Shown here: positions 46,353-54,680 of the stretch, piece by piece
How the letters are laid out: every line of letters begins with the position of its first letter
How positions within the stretch are numbered: the stretch's first letter is position 1
Assembly: GCF_014203115.1 (NCBI RefSeq)
Contig: NZ_JACHIJ010000006.1
Location: 1-64,000, forward strand
DNA: 64,000 bases
DNA from: Afipia massiliensis
GTDB taxonomy: Bacteria; Pseudomonadota; Alphaproteobacteria; Rhizobiales; Xanthobacteraceae
Direction of reading: 5' to 3'
Made by a program: the position numbers and the translations under genes
The notes under the pieces: generated by a model
Seen by the model: only the letters and a program-made list of their open reading frames with translations
Told to the model about the DNA's origin: nothing
The model's database searches: none

Positions 46353-46373
46353 TGAGTTGCAAAATTGGATCTA
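46353..46373. promoter_or_regulatory. HxlR operator, imperfect copy
   Basis: TGAGTTGCAA, A, ATTGGATCTA. Same length and layout as the perfect palindrome that begins 34 bases further on. The site lies 15 bases from the HxlR start. Confidence 0.45.
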
Positions 46374-46386
46374 GGTGGATAGCATC

Positions 46387-46407
46387 TGAGTCCAATAATT
46401 GGACTCA
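46387..46407. promoter_or_regulatory. HxlR operator, perfect palindrome
   Basis: TGAGTCCAAT, A, ATTGGACTCA: arms of 10 bp fully complementary. It lies 16 bases upstream of the dienelactone hydrolase start, probably over its promoter. Confidence 0.65.
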
Positions 46408-46422
46408 ATGGAGTAGCTATTA

Positions 46423-47238
46423 ATGCCAACCCGGCCCGTGAACAAGGACGATGCACTTGAGGATTTCGTTGCTCGCGAGATTACGCTGAACGGCGTGACA
46501 AAGGTGGTGCATGTGTCCGGAACCGGCCCGGCCGTGATTGTGATGACGGAGATGCCGGGCATCAGCCCGCATGTGGCGCGGTTCAGCCGCTGGGTGCGCG
46601 ATGCGGGATTCACGGTGTACATGCCGTCGCTGTTCGGCCGTGACGGTGCGCTGGTCAGCGCAGAGGAAGGTGTGGCCGTGATGCAGCGCGCGTGCGTCAG
46701 CGCCGAGTTCCGTGCGTTCGCCGCCAACGAGTCCAGTCCGGTCACGATGTGGCTCCGGGCGCTGGCGCGACACGCGCACGACGAGCGCGGTGGTCCCGGC
46801 GTGGGTGCGATCGGCATGTGCTTTACCGGAAATTTCGCGCTGTCGATGATGCTGGAGCCAGCGATGCTGGCGCCGGTCGTGTCACAGCCCTCGCTGCCGC
46901 TCAACGATCCCGCCGGAATGGCGATGACTCCCGATGAACTCGCGGCCGTTCGCGAGCGCCTCGAGCGCGAAGACCTCACCGTCATGGCCTATCGCTTCGC
47001 GGGCGACAAGTTCTGCAAGGCGCAGCGCTTCGCTGCGTTCGCCGAAGCGCTCGGCGACCGCTTCGTCGCGCGCGTGCTCCCAGACAGTGCGGCCAACACG
47101 GACCTGCCGTCTTTCTTCGCAACCCATGTGACGACACCTCACAGCGTGGTGACGGCACACCTGATCGACGAAGCAGGACAGCCGACCATCGCCGCACGCG
47201 ATGAGATCCTGTCGTTCTTCAAGCATCGGCTCACGTAG
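46423..47238 (+). CDS. Dienelactone-hydrolase-family protein
   Basis: A 271-residue alpha/beta hydrolase with the dienelactone-hydrolase cysteine nucleophile Cys133 in AIGMCFTGNFAL. GTGPAVIVMTEMPGISPHVA opens the fold, and THVTTPHSVVTAHLID carries the late His. It would hydrolyse a lactone or enol ester in the cytoplasm, possibly from ring-cleavage products. Control by the divergent HxlR regulator is likely. A CHMI-like tautomerase follows after 75 bases. Confidence 0.83.
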   Translation: MPTRPVNKDDALEDFVAREITLNGVTKVVHVSGTGPAVIVMTEMPGISPHVARFSRWVRDAGFTVYMPSLFGRDGALVSAEEGVAVMQRACVSAEFRAFAANESSPVTMWLRALARHAHDERGGPGVGAIGMCFTGNFALSMMLEPAMLAPVVSQPSLPLNDPAGMAMTPDELAAVRERLEREDLTVMAYRFAGDKFCKAQRFAAFAEALGDRFVARVLPDSAANTDLPSFFATHVTTPHSVVTAHLIDEAGQPTIAARDEILSFFKHRLT

Positions 47239-47313
47239 GAAGAGCATCGACGGCGGCTGGACTGCGGACGAACACGGCTGCATGATCTGCTCTGCCGAAT
47301 TGCAGGGAACGTC

Positions 47314-47658
47314 ATGCCTCATCTTGTCTGTCACTATTCCACGTCACCCGACATGCCCCCGATGCAGGACGTCATGCTGGCACTTCATCGCGCGGCTGCG
47401 TCCACCGGTGTCGTCCAAGCCGAGGATCTCAAGATCCGGGCGCAGCCGTTTACCGACTATCTCGTCGCCGGCGAGCAGCGATCGTTCTTTCACCTGTCGC
47501 TTTATCTTCTGGCGGGACGGACGCCAGAACAGAAGGAGCATCTCAGCACCGAACTGAGAAAAGCCCTCGCGGGTCTTTTGATCCGCGTGCACAGCATCAG
47601 CGTCGATATTCGCGATATGGATCCGCAGGCTTACAAGAAGCGATTGCTCGACAGCTAG
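47314..47658 (+). CDS. 5-carboxymethyl-2-hydroxymuconate isomerase-like tautomerase
   Basis: A 114-residue protein of the CHMI (HpaF-type) branch of the tautomerase superfamily. After removal of Met the terminal residue is Pro, the catalytic base (MPHLVCHYS). The middle LAGEQRSFFHLSLYLLAGRT-type region and the C-terminal SVDIRDMDP match the family. The other homoprotocatechuate genes are not in the window, so the true substrate may be another dienol. It overlaps the convergent IclR gene by four bases. Confidence 0.83.
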   Translation: MPHLVCHYSTSPDMPPMQDVMLALHRAAASTGVVQAEDLKIRAQPFTDYLVAGEQRSFFHLSLYLLAGRTPEQKEHLSTELRKALAGLLIRVHSISVDIRDMDPQAYKKRLLDS

Positions 47659-48476
47659 ACCAGCAGCGGTTTTGCTGAGATGGCCATATCCTTCAGCAGC
47701 GGCAGGAAGCGATCGATCATTTCGCCGGTCGTGATGCGATCCACATGCGCGCCGATATTCGCCGCCGCCACGACTGCGCCGTCGTATCGATGGATAGGGA
47801 CCGAAATCGAGCGGAAGCCGGGTTCGGCTTCGCGGTCCACCAGCGAATAGCCCTTGTTCCGGTCGCTGATGATGGTGGCGATGACGATGGATTTGTCGGT
47901 GACGGTTTCCGGCGTCTGGGCGGCCAAGGTCATGGACTCGATGGTGGAGGTCAGTTCGTCATTTGAGAGACGGCCGAGCAGAACGCGGCCGACGGACGTG
48001 CAATAGGCCGGGAGCCTGTAGCCGATATCGATCCCGGCGGAAAATACCCGCGCGGGGCTGGCTCGGGCGACAAAGACGGCTTCCTGCCCATCCAGAATTG
48101 CAAGCGAACAGACCTCGTGGGCCTTTGTCGAAATCTCGTCCATCAGCGGCTGCATGACGGCAACGATCTGATTGGACGAGAGATAGGCCGAGGCCAATGC
48201 CAGCACGCGCGGCGTCAGCGAAAACAGCCGCTCGTCGCCTGCGACAAAGCCTGACTTCTGGAGGGTCAGGAGGATTCGGCGCGCAGTGGCGCGCGGCAGA
48301 TTGGACGCCTTGGCGATATCGCTCAGCGTCATCGGGCGGTGTTCGATGCCGAACGATTGCAGCACGCGAAGGCCGCGGTCGAGGCTTTCGATGAACTCGC
48401 CCCCGTCGCGCCTGGCTTCTTCTTCCTCTGCGGTGCGCTTCACGCGGGGCATGCTGGTCAAGTTCTTCCGGTTCAT
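47655..48476 (-). CDS. IclR-family regulator, probably of the oxygenase genes
   Basis: 273 residues. The N-terminal helix-turn-helix is MTLSDIAKASNLPRATARRI, then LLTLQKSGFV (about 49-78), and the effector domain ends GAVVAAANIGAHVDRIT. The PcaR/PobR subgroup regulates protocatechuate and hydroxybenzoate genes. It lies downstream of the ferredoxin reductase on the same strand, and repeated GAACAT words in the divergent oxygenase promoter region are its likely targets. Confidence 0.87.
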   Translation of the reverse strand: MNRKNLTSMPRVKRTAEEEEARRDGGEFIESLDRGLRVLQSFGIEHRPMTLSDIAKASNLPRATARRILLTLQKSGFVAGDERLFSLTPRVLALASAYLSSNQIVAVMQPLMDEISTKAHEVCSLAILDGQEAVFVARASPARVFSAGIDIGYRLPAYCTSVGRVLLGRLSNDELTSTIESMTLAAQTPETVTDKSIVIATIISDRNKGYSLVDREAEPGFRSISVPIHRYDGAVVAAANIGAHVDRITTGEMIDRFLPLLKDMAISAKPLLV

Positions 48477-48512
48477 GTGTCGATCCGATAGACGAGACCA
48501 TATTTCGCCGGT

Positions 48513-49751
48513 TTATGCACCAGTCGTGTTGATCGTTGTCAAAAGCGATTTGAAATCGAAGGAGAGATCGGCCGCCTGCTCCGGCGTCGGTGAAATGCCA
48601 CTGCCGATCAGTCGTCTGGCAGCCATTTGATCGCCTGCGCGACTGACGCTGTCCACGGCGCACAGTCTGTCCTGCTTGTAGTAGAAAACCGAGAACTGTC
48701 CGGTTTCCAACGATCCGCGCACCGCCTGCCGATCGAAATTACGCGAGATTCCCACAGTCTGCAGTTTCGCATCGTATTGATCGGACCAGAAGCGCGGCAC
48801 GCTGTCATAGGGGCCGGTTTTTCCAGCGATCGCCAGCCCGGCCGCCTTGGCCTGGTCTTGCGCGTTCTGCACCGATTCGAGTCGCAGCCAGTCTCCGGCG
48901 TAGGCGTTGTAGTGATTGGCGCAGTCGCCGGCGGCAAAAATGCCGGGGTCGTCGGTCATGCCGTGGTCGTCCACCACGATTCCGTTGGTGCAGTTCAGTT
49001 GCGCGTCGCGTGCAAGCTGATCGTTCGCCACGCCGCCGATTCCCACAAGAACGAGATCTGCGCGCAGGCACGCACCGCCTTGCGTCGTCACGAATGCCAC
49101 GCGGCCGTTTTGTCCTTCGATCCCTGCGACGGTGTCGTTGAGGCGGATATCGACGCTGTGCCTTGTGTGCAGATCGAGCAGGAATTGCGAGACGAGCGGC
49201 GAGACCGAACGTTCGAGCAGGCGCGGCGCGCTCTCGATGATGGTCACTTTCTTGCCGAGCTTGCTGGCGGACGCCGCGACCTCGAGGCCGATGAAACCGC
49301 CGCCGATGACGACAATCTCGGCTGCATGCCGCAGCCGTTCCTTCAGGCCCACCGCGTCGCGGATCGAACGCAGATAGCACACGCCGTCGAGGTTTGAGCC
49401 CGGAAGGGCCAGACGCCGCGCGTGAGATCCGGTGCCGATGAACAGCTTGTCGAAATCGAGTGTCGTGTTGCCGTTGATCGAAAGCTTCCGCGTATGCCGG
49501 TCGATCGCATGCACGCGAGTCTCGAGAATGAGATTAATCTGCTTCAGCTTGAAAAACGCGTCGTCGCGAAGGACCAGATTGTCCTGCGTGACCTTGTCGA
49601 GCAGGAAGTCCTTGGACAGGGGAGGCCGCTGATAGGGCAGCAGATGGTCGTCGGCGACAACCGTGATGCGCTCCGCATATCCTGAGTCGCGCGCGGACAG
49701 GGCTGCCTGAATCCCGGCATACGATGCGCCGACAACGACGAGCCCGCTCAT
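48513..49751 (-). CDS. FAD-dependent ferredoxin reductase of the Rieske oxygenase system
   Basis: 412 residues, putidaredoxin-reductase type. The first FAD motif is VVVGASYAGIQAALSA at about 5-20, the NADH motif is EIVVIGGGFIGLEVAASASK, and the third is GIFAAGDCAN. It passes electrons from NAD(P)H to the ferredoxin encoded just upstream, overlapping it by four bases (ATGA). The ATG at 49751 is the natural start. A longer frame to 49955 lies antisense-free inside the ferredoxin gene and is not real. Confidence 0.9.
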   Translation of the reverse strand: MSGLVVVGASYAGIQAALSARDSGYAERITVVADDHLLPYQRPPLSKDFLLDKVTQDNLVLRDDAFFKLKQINLILETRVHAIDRHTRKLSINGNTTLDFDKLFIGTGSHARRLALPGSNLDGVCYLRSIRDAVGLKERLRHAAEIVVIGGGFIGLEVAASASKLGKKVTIIESAPRLLERSVSPLVSQFLLDLHTRHSVDIRLNDTVAGIEGQNGRVAFVTTQGGACLRADLVLVGIGGVANDQLARDAQLNCTNGIVVDDHGMTDDPGIFAAGDCANHYNAYAGDWLRLESVQNAQDQAKAAGLAIAGKTGPYDSVPRFWSDQYDAKLQTVGISRNFDRQAVRGSLETGQFSVFYYKQDRLCAVDSVSRAGDQMAARRLIGSGISPTPEQAADLSFDFKSLLTTINTTGA

Positions 49752-50071
49752 GATTGTGCCTCCGGAATGTGGACGGTGAGGGATGTGATCGAGGACGGGA
49801 GCTTCAATTGGCAGCTCAAGCGGCTGTTGGATTTGCGAGGGGCGGCAACCGAGCCGAGCAGTTCGAGTTCTTCCGGTTGCGGCGGAGCCAGCACGCCCGA
49901 AGCGCCTTCTTCTACGTAGACGTGGCACGTCGCGCAATCGAGACAGCCGCCGCATTCTGCATCGATGCCGGAAATTCCGTTGCGGATCGCCGCGAGCATG
50001 ACGCTCGTTCCGCTGTCGATGGTCACGACGGCCTCGGAGCCGTCCTGCTGAATGAATCTGATCTGGGCCAT
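49748..50071 (-). CDS. [2Fe-2S] ferredoxin, adrenodoxin/ISC type
   Basis: A 107-residue ferredoxin. Cluster ligands are Cys40, Cys46, Cys49 and Cys87 (pattern C-x5-C-x2-C, then C), with an additional Cys43 inside the loop. The ATG at 50071 begins MAQIRFIQQDGSEAVV. It donates electrons to the divergently encoded Rieske oxygenase. ISC-type ferredoxins serve similar three-component oxygenases such as dicamba O-demethylase. Confidence 0.9.
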   Translation of the reverse strand: MAQIRFIQQDGSEAVVTIDSGTSVMLAAIRNGISGIDAECGGCLDCATCHVYVEEGASGVLAPPQPEELELLGSVAAPRKSNSRLSCQLKLPSSITSLTVHIPEAQS

Positions 50072-50534
50072 ATCACTGCATCCGTTGTTGTGGCTTGGCA
50101 GCAAAGTTCAATTAACGAACATATGGGCGATCATCGAACATATCAAGCTAATGGAGGCTGCTATCCGCTTCACCCGGCATTGCGTCTCTTTTCGCATTTG
50201 CAGCACAAATAGGCGCTCTCGGCCTTCAAATTGCGCTTGCGCGATTTCTTGTTTGGAGTCAGTCTAACATATATCGCACATATGTTCGAACATCGAACAT
50301 TGATCTAAGGCAAACGAGCACGATGCGAACGTCCGAACTGACAAGGCGCGGAGCAACCGCGGCAGATGTGCAGGAAGTTGCCGTATGCGGCGATTTTGCT
50401 TCTGCCGGGCCTCGCGTGTTGCGGCGGAAAGGTTTTCAATCGCCGAAGCATCTCGGCGAACCGAGACCTCGACTGGCCTGCGCCATCGATGATTTCGGCA
50501 ATAATCCTCTCGGGACTGGAAGGACGAAACAGCC
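50072..50534. promoter_or_regulatory. Divergent control region of the Rieske oxygenase system with GAACAT repeats
   Basis: 463 bases between the ferredoxin and oxygenase starts. CGAACATAT occurs at 50116-50124 and 50135-50143 (19-base spacing, near the ferredoxin). A perfect palindrome ATGTTCGAACAT lies at 50282-50293 with another GAACAT at 50295-50300, nearer the oxygenase. Probably two operators of the IclR-type regulator. Short open frames here look non-coding. Confidence 0.5.
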
Positions 50535-51893
50535 ATGATGAGCCAAGAGCAGAACGATCTGATCACCCGCACGGGTCCAGCCGATCCCGCCGGGAAACTG
50601 ATGCGGATGTACTGGCAGCCGGCGGCGCTGGTCGACGAACTCGAAGGCCCGCGGCCGATCAGGGCCGTGAAACTGCTTGGCGAAAATTTCGTCCTGTTTC
50701 GCGACGAGCAGGGCCGCTACGGCTTGATGGATCGCGATTGCCCGCATCGTGGCGCGGACCTCGCCTTTGGGCGGCTTGAAAACGGCGGTTTGCGCTGCGC
50801 CTTCCATGGTTGGCTGTTCGACGTCCAGGGCAACTGTCTCGAAACGCCGGCCGAGCCGGTCGGCTCATCGTTGTGCAAGAACATCAAGCAGCGCGCCTAT
50901 CCCGTTGTGGAGAAGGGCGGCATCCTGTGGGCCTATCTCGGCGCGGGCGAGCCGCCGGCGTTTCCGGAGATCGACTGCTTCGTCGCGCCCGACGCCTATA
51001 CCTTTGCGTTCAAGGGACTGATCGAATGCAATTGGCTGCAGGCACTGGAAGTCGGCATCGATCCGGCACATGCCTCGTTCCTGCATCGCTTCTTCGAGGA
51101 CGAAGATCTGGAAAAGTCCTACGGCAAGCAATTCCGCGGCGCGTCCGCCGGCAGCGATATGCCGATGACAAAAATTCTGCGCGAGTACGATCGTCCGATC
51201 ATTAACGTCGAGAAGACGGAGTATGGCCTGCGTCTGGTGGCGTTGCGCCAGATCGATGATGAACTCACTCACGTGCGTGTCACCAACCAGTTGTTCCCGC
51301 ATGGCTTCGTCATTCCGATGAGTCAGGAAATGACGATCACGCAGTGGCATGTGCCGGTCGATGACACCCATTGCTACTGGTATGCGATCTTCACCAGCTA
51401 CACCAAGCCGGTCGACAAGAAGAAGATGCGCGAGCAGCGGCTCGAACTGTACGAACTGCCAGATTATATCTCGCGGCGTAACAAGACCAACGACTACGGC
51501 TTCGATCCGCACGAGCAGGCGACCGAGACCTATACCGGCATGGGTCTGGACATCAACGTCCACGACCAATGGGCGGTGGAGTCGATGGGCGCTATCCAGA
51601 ACCGCACCCGCGAACATCTCGGGCAGTCGGACAAGGGGATCGTGCAGTATCGCCGGCTGCTGCGTCAGGAAATCGAGAAGGCGGTTGCCGGTGGCAAACC
51701 GCTGCTGTTCCTCGATGAAGCGCACGCGCGCAGCATCCAGGGGCCAGCAACGATGGACGGCATCGGGCCGACGCGCGGTTGGGAAATCTACTGGATGGAA
51801 GTCGACGTGAAGCGGCGGCGCGGTGCGCCGTGGGCCGCGCCGATCCCGACTGAAATCGCCGCGAAGGTGCCGCATCTCACTGCGGCCGAATAA
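50535..51893 (+). CDS. Rieske non-haem iron aromatic oxygenase, alpha subunit (phthalate-dioxygenase class)
   Basis: A 452-residue oxygenase. Rieske [2Fe-2S] ligands are Cys69, His71, Cys88 and His91 (CPHRGADL and CAFHGW). The catalytic iron site is in ALEVGIDPAHASFLH, with bridging Asp176 and ligands His179 and His184. No beta subunit gene is present, in line with the homomultimeric phthalate/vanillate-type class. Electrons come from the divergent ferredoxin and reductase. The oxygenated compound is probably a substituted benzoate, since protocatechuate dioxygenase genes lie in the same cluster. Confidence 0.9.
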   Translation: MMSQEQNDLITRTGPADPAGKLMRMYWQPAALVDELEGPRPIRAVKLLGENFVLFRDEQGRYGLMDRDCPHRGADLAFGRLENGGLRCAFHGWLFDVQGNCLETPAEPVGSSLCKNIKQRAYPVVEKGGILWAYLGAGEPPAFPEIDCFVAPDAYTFAFKGLIECNWLQALEVGIDPAHASFLHRFFEDEDLEKSYGKQFRGASAGSDMPMTKILREYDRPIINVEKTEYGLRLVALRQIDDELTHVRVTNQLFPHGFVIPMSQEMTITQWHVPVDDTHCYWYAIFTSYTKPVDKKKMREQRLELYELPDYISRRNKTNDYGFDPHEQATETYTGMGLDINVHDQWAVESMGAIQNRTREHLGQSDKGIVQYRRLLRQEIEKAVAGGKPLLFLDEAHARSIQGPATMDGIGPTRGWEIYWMEVDVKRRRGAPWAAPIPTEIAAKVPHLTAAE

Positions 51894-51907
51894 GGTCTGC
51901 TGAGCCA

Positions 51908-53365
51908 ATGTCAGGGAAAGCAACGTCATTGAGCTTTGTCGCACGACATCGTCTTTGGTCGGAGGAGCAGAACGAAGCGGCAGTCCGGCTTCGGCGCATT
52001 GTCGAGGAAAAGGGACTGGATACGATTCGTCTGTCGTTTCCCGACCAGCATGGGATTCTGCGCGGCAAGACGCTGGTTGCGAGCGAAGCGCTGCGCATCC
52101 TTGAAAGCGGCTGCTCGATCACGACCACGATGCTTGCGAAAGACACCTCGCATCGCACGGTGTTTCCGGTGTTCACCGCCGGTGGTGGTTTCGGGATGAA
52201 GGAAATGCAGGGCGCGGCTGACGTCCTGATGGTCCCCGATCCGACAACGTTCCGGGTGCTGCCCTGGGCACCCACCACGGGCTGGGTCCTGTGCGATGTT
52301 CATTTCGCCGACGGCCGTCCGGTGCCGTTCGCGACACGCGGATTATACAAGTCGGTCCTGAACAAGCTGGCCGCGCGCGGCTATGACTTCGTGGCGGGGC
52401 TTGAGGTCGAGTTTCACGTCTTCAAGGTCAGCGATCCGAAGATGCAGCCCGGCGATGCCGGACAGCCTGGCGAGCCGCCGGAGGTCAGTCTTCTATCCCA
52501 CGGCTACCAGTATCTGACCGAGCAACGCTACGACCAGATGGAGCCGGTGCTCGAACTAATCCGGCGCGATGTCGTCGCACTCGGTCTGCCGCTGCGGTCG
52601 ATCGAGGTCGAGTTCGGCCCCAGCCAGTGCGAGTTCACCTTCGCGCCGACGGTCGGGCTCGATCCGGCCGATACGATGGTGCTGTTCCGCAGCGCCGTGA
52701 AGCAGATTTGCCACCGCCATGGTTATCACGCGACCTTCATGTGCCGCCCGCGCATTCCCAACGTCGTGTCGTCGGGCTGGCATTTGCACCAGTCGCTGGT
52801 TTCGAAATCTGACGGCCGCAACGCCTTTATGTCCGACACCGATGGGGAATTCCTGTCGGACTTCGGCAAGGGCTATCTCGGCGGATTGCTCGACCATGCC
52901 CGCGCGGCGACCGTATTCACGACGCCGACGATCAATGGCTACAAACGCTACCGGTCCTATTCGCTGGCGCCGGATCGCGCGATCTGGGGCCGGGACAACC
53001 GGGGCGTCATGATCCGCGTTCTGGGCGGCCCGAAGGACCCGGCTACGCGGTTCGAGAATCGCGTCGGCGAGCCCGCGGCCAACCCGTATCTATATATGGC
53101 GTCGCAAATCCTCTCGGGGCTGGATGGCGTGGATCGCTCCATTGACCCCGGGCCGTCTGCGGATACACCTTATGAGACCAAGGCCAGTCTACTGCCGAAG
53201 TCGCTGCGCGAGGCCGTTTTCGCGCTGAACGACGATCCATTCTTCAGGAACGCAATGGGCGCCGAACTGGTAGACTACTACGTGCACATCAAGAACGCCG
53301 AGATCGAGCGCTTTCAAGCCGAAGTCACCGAATGGGAGCAGCGCGAATATTTCGAGATGTTCTGA
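51908..53365 (+). CDS. Glutamine-synthetase-family ligase (gamma-glutamyl-amine/anilide synthetase-like)
   Basis: A 485-residue type-I glutamine synthetase fold. AGLEVEFHVF carries metal-binding glutamates, GWHLHQSLVSK the ammonia/amine-site His, NGYKRYRSYSLAPDRAIWG the ATP/phosphate arginines, and RFENRVGEPAANPYLYMAS the glutamate site. Such paralogues join glutamate to amines (polyamines, aniline) rather than to ammonia. It is 14 bases after the Rieske oxygenase and before an ABC receptor, so it probably activates or detoxifies an amine handled by that pathway. Confidence 0.82.
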   Translation: MSGKATSLSFVARHRLWSEEQNEAAVRLRRIVEEKGLDTIRLSFPDQHGILRGKTLVASEALRILESGCSITTTMLAKDTSHRTVFPVFTAGGGFGMKEMQGAADVLMVPDPTTFRVLPWAPTTGWVLCDVHFADGRPVPFATRGLYKSVLNKLAARGYDFVAGLEVEFHVFKVSDPKMQPGDAGQPGEPPEVSLLSHGYQYLTEQRYDQMEPVLELIRRDVVALGLPLRSIEVEFGPSQCEFTFAPTVGLDPADTMVLFRSAVKQICHRHGYHATFMCRPRIPNVVSSGWHLHQSLVSKSDGRNAFMSDTDGEFLSDFGKGYLGGLLDHARAATVFTTPTINGYKRYRSYSLAPDRAIWGRDNRGVMIRVLGGPKDPATRFENRVGEPAANPYLYMASQILSGLDGVDRSIDPGPSADTPYETKASLLPKSLREAVFALNDDPFFRNAMGAELVDYYVHIKNAEIERFQAEVTEWEQREYFEMF

Positions 53366-53426
53366 TGCGGCGCGCCGGACAGGCTTGACGTAAACTAAAT
53401 CAAATAAACAGGAGCAGGGGACGAAT

Positions 53427-54602
53427 ATGAAAAAGACAGTGAACTACGCGTGCGTGCTGGCAGTTGCTGGACTGATGTCGGGAGCGGCCCATGCCGACAC
53501 CATCAAGGTCGGCGTCATCGGCACCATGTCCGGGCCGTATGCGCTGTTCGGCCAGAACTTCAAGGCCGGTATTGATGCCTGGGTGGCCGAGCACGGCTCC
53601 AAGGTCGCGGGCCACGACGTCGAGTTCATCTACCGCGACGAGGAATCGCCGAACCCAGCGAAGTCCAAGGCGCTGGCGCAGGAACTCCTGGTCAAGGACA
53701 AGGTGCAATACATCGCCGGCCTCTATTTCACGCCGGACGCCTTGGCGGTCGCGCCCCTGCTTGAGGAAGCGAAGACCCCGATGATCGTCTTCAATGCCGC
53801 GACCTCGGCCATCGTCGAGAAAAGCCCGTACATCGTCCGCACCTCCTTCACCATGTGGCAGAACACCGTTCCCGCCGCGAAAGTTGCGAAGGCGAAGGGT
53901 GCGAAGAAGGTTGCCATCGCGGTCACCGATTACGGTCCTGGCATCGATGCCGAAGCCGCGTTCAAGAAGACGTTCGAGGCTGACGGCGGAACGATCGTCG
54001 AAGCCATTCGCATGCCGATCGCGACCACCGACTTCAGCCCGATCATGCAGCGGATCAAGAGTTCGGGCGCCGACACGATCTTCACCTTCCTGCCTGCTGG
54101 TCCTCCGACCCTGGGATTTGTGAAGGGCTATATCGACAACGGCCTCAAGTCGGCCGGCGTGAAACTGATCTCGACGGGTGACGTCGTGACCGAGCCAGAT
54201 CTGCCGAACATCGGCGACAACGGATTGGGCATTCTCTCGACCTATCACTACGCCGTGTCGCACGCTTCGCCGGAGAACAAGGCGTTCCTCGAAAGGCTCG
54301 CCAAGGTTGGAACGAGCGTTGATAACGTCACGATGACGTCGGTAGCCGCCTATGACGGCGCGCGCGTGATCTACAAGATGATCGAGGCCACCAATGGCAA
54401 GCGCGATCCGGAAAAGGCCGTCGCCGCGGTCAAGGGCATGAAGTGGATTAGCCCGCGTGGCCCGGTGTCGATCGATCCCACGACGCGTCACATCACGCAG
54501 AACGTCTATCTGCGCGAAGTGGCAAAGGAGAACGGCAAGCTCATCAACAAGGAGCTTCAGACATTTGAAGCCCAGCCTGATTGGGCGCTGGTCAAGAATT
54601 AA
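53427..54602 (+). CDS. ABC transporter substrate-binding protein, Leu/Ile/Val-binding type
   Basis: A 391-residue periplasmic receptor. The signal peptide MKKTVNYACVLAVAGLMSGA runs to AHA (about residue 23), then DTIKVGVIGTMSGPYALFG, the mature type I fold. A GGAGCAGGGG site precedes the ATG. Permease and ATPase genes for it lie beyond the amidohydrolase, so it serves the second Liv-type transporter. A strong terminator follows its stop. Confidence 0.9.
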   Translation: MKKTVNYACVLAVAGLMSGAAHADTIKVGVIGTMSGPYALFGQNFKAGIDAWVAEHGSKVAGHDVEFIYRDEESPNPAKSKALAQELLVKDKVQYIAGLYFTPDALAVAPLLEEAKTPMIVFNAATSAIVEKSPYIVRTSFTMWQNTVPAAKVAKAKGAKKVAIAVTDYGPGIDAEAAFKKTFEADGGTIVEAIRMPIATTDFSPIMQRIKSSGADTIFTFLPAGPPTLGFVKGYIDNGLKSAGVKLISTGDVVTEPDLPNIGDNGLGILSTYHYAVSHASPENKAFLERLAKVGTSVDNVTMTSVAAYDGARVIYKMIEATNGKRDPEKAVAAVKGMKWISPRGPVSIDPTTRHITQNVYLREVAKENGKLINKELQTFEAQPDWALVKN

Positions 54603-54623
54603 GCCACCTATCCGCCATGCATG

Positions 54624-54656
54624 GATTGGCGCGGGTTCGCTCGCGCCAATCTTTTA
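54624..54656 (+). terminator. Intrinsic terminator after the receptor gene
   Basis: GATTGGCGCG, an 8-base loop, CGCGCCAATC, then TTTT: a perfect 10-bp stem 22 bases after the receptor stop. It probably reduces, rather than blocks, expression of the genes beyond it. Confidence 0.8.
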
Positions 54657-54680
54657 CGACCGGACAGACAGAACCGAGCC

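Noticed and set aside
50865-51944. A 359-codon minus-strand frame opposite the Rieske oxygenase
   Set aside because: The plus strand carries all Rieske and iron ligands. The antisense product has no recognisable domain.
53400-54491. A 363-codon minus-strand frame opposite the ABC receptor gene
   Set aside because: Shadow frame. The plus strand encodes a full receptor with signal peptide, and the minus product is low-complexity Arg/Asp/Gly with no family.
54624-54656. Third member of the small-RNA terminator family
   Set aside because: The stem uses similar GC-rich words but in the opposite arm order, and none of the upstream elements of the 4.5 and 7.7 kb copies is present.
54621-54680. Upstream ATG of the amidohydrolase at 54621
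   Set aside because: It lies inside the terminator stem and would add 20 residues not seen in the family. The ATG at 54681 is preferred.
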